Made by a program: the position numbers and the translations under genes. A stretch of DNA of 10,552 bases. It comes from Planctomycetia bacterium (GTDB taxonomy: Bacteria > Planctomycetota > Phycisphaerae > Phycisphaerales > SM1A02). Under the pieces are notes generated by a model. It was given only the letters and a program-made list of their open reading frames with translations, was not told the origin of the DNA and did no database searches. Positions 1 through 5,325 of the stretch are shown here, one piece after another; position 1 is the stretch's first letter; every line of letters starts with the position of its first letter. The stretch is from NCBI GenBank assembly GCA_005804005.1, contig SYPI01000084.1, positions 1-10,552 on the forward strand. Reading direction: 5' to 3'.

Positions 1-1032
1 CTCCTTCAGCAGCTCGGCCTCGCGCTGGGGCGAGAGTCCTGGCGCCTGCGGCGAGGTTCCGAAGTCAAACGCGCCCTTGTGCGTCTGCTCGTACCAGCGC
101 CAAGTGTCGCGCGCCGTGTCAGCGAGGGGTCGGAAGGTGATGCCGCTCTCTAGCGCCCGCTGACGAGAGTGCAATCCCATCGCGGCGCCGCCTTCCGATT
201 GCGGAATCCATAGCGGCAGCGTGTGCCACGGTTGCACACCGTGCTCCATAAGCCATGTCTCATCCACCCCGACGAAGTCCACCGGCACGCTGACGGTCGC
301 CTTGCAGCCGTCGACCATCTCATCGAAGGTCAGCCGCCCGGCCGGACCGGTGGCATTGAAGGTGCCGGTGTGGCCGTCCTCAACCATGCGAATAGTCCAC
401 TCGGCCAGATCGCGGACATCAATGAAGCTGACGAAGGCTTCTCGTGGTTTGGCGGGCGCTGGCACCAGCACCCGCCCACCGCGGGCGATCCGCGCTGGCC
501 AGTAGGTGAACCGATCAGTTGGATCGCCGGGGCCGACAATCAGCCCCGGGCGGATCACCGTGACGTGGTCCGGCTTGGCATCGCGCGCGGCGGTCTCGCA
601 GAGTGCCTTCAGTGCCCCGTATGTCTGTCCGGTCACCTTCTCGGTCTTGGGGTCGTCGACCTTCGCCAGCGCCGCGTCTTCGTCGGCGCCCGCGGGCGCA
701 TCTTCGGCGTAGACCGAAATGGTGGAGATGAACACATACTGGTGAATCACCGGCGCCAGCAGTGCGGCCGAGGCCGCCACCGTGCGCGGCACATAACCAG
801 AGGTGTCGATTACCGCATCCCAGTGGCGCCCGGCGGCGACCGCCGCCTCAATCGCCTTCAGCCCCTCCCCCTTGGCCGGATCACGATCACCGCGCAGTTG
901 CTCCAACTCAGCAAACTTGCCGGGGTTGGTCTTGCCACGATTGAAGAGAGTGACCTTCCACTCATTAGCCAGCGCGGCCGCCACCAGCTCCGGCCCGAGG
1001 TAACCAGTTCCGCCAAGGATGAGGATGTCCAT
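1..1032 (-). CDS. NAD-dependent epimerase/reductase (extended SDR), 3' end cut by window edge
   Basis: The minus strand reads open from an ATG at 1032-1030 to the window edge, giving 344 residues without a stop. Residues 7-13 (GGTGYLG) are the N-terminal dinucleotide-binding glycine motif of extended short-chain dehydrogenases. Residues 103-107 (STISV) and 138-142 (YGALK) supply the catalytic Ser/Thr and the Tyr-x-x-x-Lys pair. RPGLIVGPGDPTDRF (161-175) and FIDVRDLAEW (203-212) are typical of NAD-dependent epimerase/dehydratase proteins (PF01370). The end of the visible part, GLSPQREAELL, resembles the natural C-terminus of this subgroup, so few residues are probably missing. The protein is probably cytosolic; its substrate cannot be read from sequence and is likely a nucleotide sugar or similar small molecule. 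It lies 18 bases after the YkgJ-like gene and probably shares its mRNA. AGGA seven bases before the ATG supports the start. Confidence 0.9.
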   Translation of the reverse strand, partial: MDILILGGTGYLGPELVAAALANEWKVTLFNRGKTNPGKFAELEQLRGDRDPAKGEGLKAIEAAVAAGRHWDAVIDTSGYVPRTVAASAALLAPVIHQYVFISTISVYAEDAPAGADEDAALAKVDDPKTEKVTGQTYGALKALCETAARDAKPDHVTVIRPGLIVGPGDPTDRFTYWPARIARGGRVLVPAPAKPREAFVSFIDVRDLAEWTIRMVEDGHTGTFNATGPAGRLTFDEMVDGCKATVSVPVDFVGVDETWLMEHGVQPWHTLPLWIPQSEGGAAMGLHSRQRALESGITFRPLADTARDTWRWYEQTHKGAFDFGTSPQAPGLSPQREAELLKE

Positions 1033-1039
1033 GAGCTGT

Positions 1040-1043
1040 TCCT
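1040..1043 (-). promoter_or_regulatory. Ribosome binding site of the epimerase gene
   Basis: AGGA on the minus strand, seven bases before the ATG at 1032-1030, lies in the 18-base gap after the YkgJ-like gene. It fixes the epimerase start and shows that this internal operon gene has its own Shine-Dalgarno. Confidence 0.6.
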
Positions 1044-1050
1044 GACTGCT

Positions 1051-1563
1051 TCAACTTCCAGTGGTAATCGCCGCGCCTGTCGAGAATGCCCTCAGCAGGT
1101 CGATCCAGCGAGCGTAGCGATACTCAGCCGAGACTTCCTCGTGCAGCCGCCGAATCTGCTGGTGGCAGTCTTCGGCCAATTGATTCATCCAGTCTGCGGC
1201 GGAGCGGTCGCAAAAGTACACCCGGCAGGCCACCGGGCGTGCAGCGCCAGCCGAACAGAGACCATCCCGCAGCAGAGCACAGACACCGGCAGTTTGTCCA
1301 CTCACCACCGCCGCCGTGGTCGGCGCAGAGGCCAGAGTACGCCAGCACCAGGCGGCCTCCAGACCGGTGACCATCAGGTCGTGGCCGTGATCGGCGAAGG
1401 AGCAGCAGCGCCCGCTGGCCAGACACACCGGCCGGCGCTGCCGAATCTCTTCGGCTACCAGCGTGTGCAATTCCCGCAGCCGGGAATCGACTCGGGGATC
1501 AAGCGACTGGCTAAGCCATCCCGGCACTAGGTCCCGCAACTGGCCAGCGGCGTGGTCGGACAC
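1051..1563 (-). CDS. YkgJ-family cysteine-cluster protein (putative Zn/Fe binding)
   Basis: This encodes 170 residues with the cysteine pattern of the YkgJ/UPF0153 family (PF03692), thought to bind a metal ion or Fe-S cluster; the biochemical role is unknown. The N-terminal cluster is C47-x5-C53-C54, in SGRCCSFADHGHDLMVTGLEA (split here as SGRCC at 51-55 and GHDLMVTGLEA at 60-70). The C-terminal cluster is C95-x7-C103-x9-C113-x4-C118, ending ACRVYFCD. No signal peptide or membrane segment is visible, so it is probably cytosolic. The start is GTG at 1563-1561, because a stop lies four codons upstream in frame. A second GTG at codon 13 is an alternative. GAGG lies 14 bases before the GTG, too far to be a normal ribosome binding site. 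The gene is divergent from cdsA across 26 bases and is followed 18 bases later by the epimerase. Confidence 0.85.
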   Translation of the reverse strand: MSDHAAGQLRDLVPGWLSQSLDPRVDSRLRELHTLVAEEIRQRRPVCLASGRCCSFADHGHDLMVTGLEAAWCWRTLASAPTTAAVVSGQTAGVCALLRDGLCSAGAARPVACRVYFCDRSAADWMNQLAEDCHQQIRRLHEEVSAEYRYARWIDLLRAFSTGAAITTGS

Positions 1564-1589
1564 GACCCGATGCTATTCCTCGTCCCTCT
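1564..1589. promoter_or_regulatory. Compact divergent promoter gap between ykgJ-like gene and cdsA
   Basis: Only 26 bases separate the GTG of the YkgJ-like gene from the ATG of cdsA, so both promoters must lie in or overlap this gap or the opposing coding sequence. An AT-rich patch holds TAGCAT on the minus strand (1575-1570), six bases before the GTG, and TATTCC on the plus strand (1574-1579), ten bases before the cdsA ATG. Both are weak -10 matches with no clear -35, and no well-placed Shine-Dalgarno exists for either gene. Role inferred from layout only. Confidence 0.3.
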
Positions 1590-2534
1590 ATGCTGCCGCT
1601 CATGCTTCGCACCCGGCTAGTCACGGGCGCAGTGCTCATCGCTGCCCTCGGCCTGCTTGTCTGGGGAGACTCCGCCGTCGAAGGCATCCCCAGCGCCGGC
1701 GCTGGCGCCCCGCCGGGATGGCTGCTGATGACGGTGTCGGTGCTGGGCCTGGCCCCACTTCTGGCCATTGAACTTGCGCGGCTGCTGCGCGCCACCGGGC
1801 TGGCAGCGGACACAGTCGTTCTGGTTCTGAGCGCGATGTGCGGCACACTCTGCGCCGCTTGGCTTGTCCCCGGCGCTCTCGAAGGCGATGCCCCGTTCGC
1901 CCAGTGTCTGATGGTGTTGGCCATGATCCCGCTGGCCTTGCTGGTGGTGGCGGCGATCACCCACTGCACTCGAGCGACCACCGCGGTCGGTGGGCCAAAC
2001 GCTCGGGCCCAGACTGCAGCCGGAGCGATCGGGGCGGCCCTGCTCGCATACGCCTGGATCGGCCTCGGCCTCGGTTCGTGGGTCGCCCTGCGCCGTGACA
2101 CTTCAGCCTGGGCCCTCGGCGGGGCGATTCTGACCGTGAAGTCAGCCGACATCGGGGCGTACTTCACCGGCATGGCCATCGGCCGACACAAGTTGATCCC
2201 GTGGCTGAGCCCGGGCAAGACTTGGGAAGGCCTGATCGGCGGCTGCGTGGCCAGCGCGGCAGTCGGCTTCCTGCTGGTCGGCGGTTGCTGCCCGACCCCT
2301 AGTGCGTGCGCCGCATCGACCGGCCTGCAAGGGCCAACCGCCGCATTGCTCGGCGCCGGGTTCGGGCTGGTGGGAACTGCTGGCGACCTCCTCGAATCGC
2401 TTCTGAAGCGCGGCGCCTCAGCCAAGGACTCCGGCACATTTCTGCCGGGAATGGGCGGATTCCTTGACGTTTTTGACTCCCTCCTGACCACCGGACCGCT
2501 GGCCTGGATCGCCATTTCGCTCCTGCGAACCTGA
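1590..2534 (+). CDS. cdsA: Phosphatidate cytidylyltransferase (CDP-diglyceride synthase)
   Basis: CdsA makes CDP-diacylglycerol from phosphatidic acid and CTP, the branch point of bacterial phospholipid synthesis, in the inner membrane. The 314-residue product has several hydrophobic segments (about 10-25, 43-62, 74-93, 104-124, 143-163, 221-233, 250-265, 297-312). It carries the family motifs SADIGAYFTG (185-194) and SPGKTWEGLIGG (207-218). The signature near the C-terminus begins SLLKRGASAKDSG (270-282) and continues PGMGGFLDVFDS (286-297). In the classical signature the residue at 288 is His and the one at 294 is Arg; here they are Met and Val, which I recall as common in Planctomycetota. 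The Lys-Arg, Lys-Asp and Asp-x-x-Asp elements remain. The start is ATG 1590; an in-frame ATG at 1602 is possible, and neither has a Shine-Dalgarno. The zinc-ribbon gene follows after 15 bases. Confidence 0.93.
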   Translation: MLPLMLRTRLVTGAVLIAALGLLVWGDSAVEGIPSAGAGAPPGWLLMTVSVLGLAPLLAIELARLLRATGLAADTVVLVLSAMCGTLCAAWLVPGALEGDAPFAQCLMVLAMIPLALLVVAAITHCTRATTAVGGPNARAQTAAGAIGAALLAYAWIGLGLGSWVALRRDTSAWALGGAILTVKSADIGAYFTGMAIGRHKLIPWLSPGKTWEGLIGGCVASAAVGFLLVGGCCPTPSACAASTGLQGPTAALLGAGFGLVGTAGDLLESLLKRGASAKDSGTFLPGMGGFLDVFDSLLTTGPLAWIAISLLRT

Positions 2535-2549
2535 TACAGTGAGAGATTC

Positions 2550-3293
2550 ATGACCTTGATCGCCGACCTCATCACGCTGCACCGGGCCGACCTGCAGGTG
2601 CGCGCTCTGCGCAGCCGGGTCGATTCGGCGCGGGCCGTGTTGAACTCTCGCGAAGCCAAGCAGACGCAGGCCGAGTCGCGGCGCCAGGAGTTGCAGGCGC
2701 TGGCCCGCCAGTTGCAGGCCACCATGATGAACATGGAGGTCGAATCCAAGGCGGTTGGCGAGCGCATCGAGGCGCTGCGAACCGAGCTGAACTCGTCGAG
2801 CAACACCAAGCAGTACAACGCGCTGCTAACTGAGTTGAAGGCGCTGCAGGCCAAGCGCGATGAGATTGACGAACGGACTCTGGCTCAGATGGAGCGGGTT
2901 GAAGCGGGCAAGAACGACTGTGCCGGAGCGGATGAGACCTTGACTCGGGCCAAGGCCGGTTGCGCGGAGAGCCGGACGGAACTGGCCCAGCGCACCAGTG
3001 ATGTCGGCGAGCGCTTGACAGAACTGGAACGCGAACGCCGCGCCGCCGCATCGCATGTGGCCGAGGATCTCCTCAAGACCTTCGAGACGATTGCTCAGGA
3101 GCACGACGGCGAGACGCTGGCGGAAATCGCCACCGTCAGCGCCAAGCACCGCGAGTACGCCTGCACGGCCTGCAACATGCTGCTGCCACCGGCGCTGGTG
3201 GTCCGCGCCGCCACCGACGAGAAGACGATTGTGCAGTGCCCCAATTGCCGCCGGATCGTCTACTTCGCGGAAGCCACTCAGGCCAGCGCCTGA
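2550..3293 (+). CDS. Coiled-coil protein with C-terminal C4 zinc ribbon (COG1579 family)
   Basis: The 247-residue product has a long charged, heptad-like helical region (about 10-200) and a C-terminal zinc ribbon. C205-x2-C208 (YACTACNM) and C230-x2-C233 (QCPNCRRIVY) form the four-cysteine site. The NTKQYNALLTEL segment at 85-96, between the two arms of the helical hairpin, is characteristic of COG1579/DUF164 proteins. Relatives include Helicobacter HP0958 (FlgZ), a binding factor for RpoN and flagellin mRNA, and Chlamydia CT398; most members have no known function, and nothing here points to flagella or secretion. It is probably a cytosolic scaffold or nucleic-acid-binding adaptor. It lies 15 bases after cdsA with GAGAG four bases before the ATG, so the two genes probably share a transcript. 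It converges with the metallopeptidase gene, six bases away. Confidence 0.88.
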   Translation: MTLIADLITLHRADLQVRALRSRVDSARAVLNSREAKQTQAESRRQELQALARQLQATMMNMEVESKAVGERIEALRTELNSSSNTKQYNALLTELKALQAKRDEIDERTLAQMERVEAGKNDCAGADETLTRAKAGCAESRTELAQRTSDVGERLTELERERRAAASHVAEDLLKTFETIAQEHDGETLAEIATVSAKHREYACTACNMLLPPALVVRAATDEKTIVQCPNCRRIVYFAEATQASA

Positions 3294-3299
3294 GACCCC

Positions 3300-3698
3300 C
3301 TACCCGTACCCGAGTTTCTCCAAATCGTCCTCGCTGAGGCCGAAGTGGTGGCCGATTTCGTGGAGCAGGGTGACACGGATCTCTTCGGTCACTGCCGCAT
3401 CGTCGGCGTCGTCACCGCCCGCCTCGGCGATGATTCCCAGCCGGTAGATGTGAATGGTCTCCGGCTCGCTGCGATGGGAATCGGGGCCGCGTTCTGCCAG
3501 CGACATGCCCGAGTGCAGGCCGCAGATCTCGTCGGGGCCTTCCGCTTGACACTCGCGCAGCAACTCGGCGCTGGGTTGGTCATCGACTATCACCGGCACC
3601 TCCTCGACGAGCCGGTGGAGCGCCTCGGGCAGCGCCGCCATCACCCCATCGAAGAGGCGATCGAATTCCTGCCGCTGCTTCGGCGTGATGCGACTCAC
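3300..3698 (-). CDS. Small zincin-like metallopeptidase-family protein (PF06262-type)
   Basis: The 132-residue product ends with HEIGHHFGLSEDDLEKLGYG (113-132). HEIGH at 113-117 is an HExxH zinc-binding and catalytic motif, with Glu114 as the presumed general base. The N-terminal region (FDGVMAALPEALHRL, 16-30, then VPVIVDDQPS, 34-43) matches the minimal zincin family (PF06262, formerly DUF1025), whose members are about 120-130 residues long. It is cytosolic, with no signal peptide. Substrates are unknown and protease activity is rarely shown for the family. The start is GTG at 3698-3696, sharing four bases (GTGA) with the pyrD stop, which implies translational coupling. The upstream GGCGGG is only a weak ribosome binding site. 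No alternative ATG occurs before the conserved N-terminal helix. Confidence 0.88.
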   Translation of the reverse strand: MSRITPKQRQEFDRLFDGVMAALPEALHRLVEEVPVIVDDQPSAELLRECQAEGPDEICGLHSGMSLAERGPDSHRSEPETIHIYRLGIIAEAGGDDADDAAVTEEIRVTLLHEIGHHFGLSEDDLEKLGYG

Positions 3699-4618
3699 AC
3701 CCGCAACCCGCCGACCAGTTCGTGGACTGCCCCGACCCCTTGCTCGCGGACCCAGCGGTCCAACCCGGCGCGCACCTTCAGCGGCGCGCGCGGGTCGGCA
3801 AAAAGCGCCGTGCCCATGCCGACGGCAGTGGCGCCAGCCAGAATCATCTCGGCGGCATCGGACCAGCGCATCACGCCGCCGCAGCCGATGATCGGCTTCC
3901 CGCCGGTTCGAGTCACGGCGCGGTAGACCTCGTGAATGATGCGCACGGCGATCGGGTGGATTGCCGGACCGCTCATCCCGCCAGCCCCGCGCGCCAGCCG
4001 ACTGCGCCGGGTGTGCACATCAATCGACATCGCGGGCATGGTGTTCACCAAAGTCAGTCCGTCGGCACCTTCCTCGATGGCAGCCGCCGCCAAGCCGACG
4101 ATGTCGGCGGCGCCGGGGGACAGTTTCACCAGCATTCGCGTCTGACGCAGGGTGCGCCGCAGGTCGCGAACCAGCGGGCGTAACGCGGCGGCATCGTCGC
4201 CGAAACTCCGCCCGGTGGCAGTGTTGGGGCAACTCAGGTTCACTTCAACCAACGCGATTGATGGAATGGAATCGAAGGCCGCAGCAACGGCCAGATAGTC
4301 ATCGGCGGTGTGGCCAGCAACGCTGGCGATGTAGCAAGTCGGCAGGCTGCCGATGCGTGGGGCGATCTCGCGCCCGAAGCGCGCCAGCCCCATGTTGGCC
4401 AGACCGATGGCGTTGAGCATCCCGGCTGGCAGGTCCACCACCCGCGGCCAATCATTGCCCGGCCGCTCCTCCAGAGTAATGCTCTTGCCGGTCAGGGCGC
4501 CAACCTGGCGCAGGTCGAAGGCGTCGCCCAATTCATCGAGATAGCCACAGGTCCCCGAGGCCAGAACGATCGGGTTGGCGAGCTTCACACCGCACAGGTC
4601 GATCGCCAACGCGTCCAC
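3695..4618 (-). CDS. pyrD: Dihydroorotate dehydrogenase, class 1B catalytic subunit
   Basis: PyrD oxidises dihydroorotate to orotate, the fourth step of pyrimidine synthesis, using FMN. The 307-residue length and N-terminus (NPIVLASGTCGY, 15-26) fit soluble class 1 enzymes. TGKSIT (43-48) holds the FMN/substrate lysine K45, and MLNAIGLAN (67-75) holds substrate-binding N69. NLSCPN (127-132) holds N127, N132 and the catalytic base C130; a Cys base defines class 1, against Ser in class 2. K165 (VKLSP), N192 (VNTMP), GGMSGPAI (213-220) and IIGCGGV (243-249) complete the FMN site. Class 1B enzymes work with the FAD/Fe-S partner PyrK, which is not in this window. The start is GTG at 4618-4616 with no strong Shine-Dalgarno. 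The gene is divergent from the TPR gene and overlaps the metallopeptidase gene by four bases. Confidence 0.93.
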   Translation of the reverse strand: MDALAIDLCGVKLANPIVLASGTCGYLDELGDAFDLRQVGALTGKSITLEERPGNDWPRVVDLPAGMLNAIGLANMGLARFGREIAPRIGSLPTCYIASVAGHTADDYLAVAAAFDSIPSIALVEVNLSCPNTATGRSFGDDAAALRPLVRDLRRTLRQTRMLVKLSPGAADIVGLAAAAIEEGADGLTLVNTMPAMSIDVHTRRSRLARGAGGMSGPAIHPIAVRIIHEVYRAVTRTGGKPIIGCGGVMRWSDAAEMILAGATAVGMGTALFADPRAPLKVRAGLDRWVREQGVGAVHELVGGLRV

Positions 4619-4659
4619 AAGCCGCTTTCTATCACGGGTGCATCTATCATGCTTCGCCC
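4619..4659. promoter_or_regulatory. Divergent promoter region of pyrD and the TPR-YggX gene
   Basis: The 41 bases hold a direct repeat of TCTATCA at 4628-4634 and 4643-4649, 15 bases apart start to start. On the plus strand TATCAT (4645-4650) is a five-of-six -10 match ending nine bases before the ATG at 4660. On the minus strand TGATAGAAA (4634-4626) resembles an extended -10 (TG, one base, TAGAAA), seven bases before the pyrD GTG. No -35 element is clear on either side. Positions this close to the start codons would give very short or absent 5' leaders. The repeat could also be an operator. Inferred from position and composition only. Confidence 0.35.
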
Positions 4660-5307
4660 ATGTCCACCCCAGAACGCATCGCCCAGTTCGAGAAGATGGC
4701 CAGCGCCGATCCCACCAACGAGATGGCCCACTTTTCGCTCGGCAACGCCTATCTGCAGGTCGGTCGCCATGCGGAGGCGGCCGGGAGTCTGGAGCGCTGC
4801 TTGGAACTCAATCCGGGAATGAGCAAGGCGTACCAACTGTGCGGTCAGGCCATGATTGGTGCCGGATGGGCAGACAAGGCCACCGAGGTTCTGCAGCGCG
4901 GCTGGCGGGCCGCTGCGGCGCGCGGCGACCGCATGCCACAGCAGGCGATGGCGGAACTGTTGCGCAGCATCGGCCGTGATGCGCCCGAGGCGGCCGCGGC
5001 CCCGGAGGCGACTTCCGCCGAGCCGGTCCCGGAGGGGGCATTCATCTGCCATCGCACTGGGCGGCCGGGAACGAAGATGGGAGCCCCGCCGTTTCGCGGT
5101 GCGGTCGGATTGTGGGTTCAGGAACACATCAGCAGCGAAAGTTGGAAGGCCTGGATTGCTCAGGGGACAAAGGTGATCAACGAGTTGCGACTGGACTTCT
5201 CCCGCGACCGCGATCAGGAGGTCTACGACCAACACATGCGCGACTATCTCGGATTGGATCCGGAGTCGTACGCCAAACTCACCCAGGCGCAGCAACAGCA
5301 GCAGTAA
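4660..5307 (+). CDS. TPR domain fused to YggX-type Fe(2+)-trafficking protein
   Basis: The 215-residue product has two parts. Residues 1-105 are helical with tetratricopeptide repeats; the clearest is about 20-53 (NEMAHFSLGNAYLQVGRHAE then LERCLELNP), with a second about 54-87. An Ala/Pro/Glu-rich linker (108-126) follows. Residues 127-200 match the YggX family (PF04362), starting AFICHRTGR with the conserved Cys130 (Cys7 in E. coli YggX). It continues with PPFRGAVGLWVQEHISSESW (143-162) and KVINELRLDF (171-180). YggX proteins are usually about 90 residues and protect Fe-S proteins from oxidative damage or move ferrous iron. The TPR part suggests docking to a partner. The protein ends in five glutamines. 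There is no Shine-Dalgarno before the ATG. It is divergent from pyrD and convergent with the BatA-like gene. Confidence 0.87.
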   Translation: MSTPERIAQFEKMASADPTNEMAHFSLGNAYLQVGRHAEAAGSLERCLELNPGMSKAYQLCGQAMIGAGWADKATEVLQRGWRAAAARGDRMPQQAMAELLRSIGRDAPEAAAAPEATSAEPVPEGAFICHRTGRPGTKMGAPPFRGAVGLWVQEHISSESWKAWIAQGTKVINELRLDFSRDRDQEVYDQHMRDYLGLDPESYAKLTQAQQQQQ

Positions 5308-5308
5308 G

Positions 5309-5323
5309 TGCGCCGCGGGCGCA
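5309..5323. terminator. Short hairpin between convergent genes, possible bidirectional terminator
   Basis: TGCGCC, a GCG loop and GGCGCA form a perfect six-base-pair GC-rich stem in the 18 bases between the stop of the TPR-YggX gene (5305-5307) and the stop of the BatA-like gene (5326-5328). No clear T-tract follows on either strand (AAATC on plus, CACTTA on minus), so it is not a classical intrinsic terminator. Placement is the main argument. Confidence 0.35.
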
Positions 5324-5325
5324 AA

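Noticed and set aside
223..1530. 435-codon open frame on the plus strand
   Set aside because: It lies antisense across the epimerase and the YkgJ-like gene, both with clear family motifs. Its composition (Arg, Gly, His and Pro rich, no recognisable domain) is typical of a shadow frame in GC-rich DNA.
1511..2854. 447-codon open frame on the minus strand
   Set aside because: It is antisense to cdsA and the start of the zinc-ribbon gene. The Ser/Arg/Ala/Pro-rich product has no domain, and the plus-strand genes have unmistakable motifs.
3294..3299. Terminator between the convergent zinc-ribbon and metallopeptidase genes
   Set aside because: Only six bases separate the stops and I see no stem-loop there; any termination signal would have to lie inside the coding sequences.
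5284..5304. CAG/CAA run at the end of the TPR-YggX gene as a repeat element
   Set aside because: It is only a handful of glutamine codons ending the protein, too short to call a microsatellite or a separate feature.
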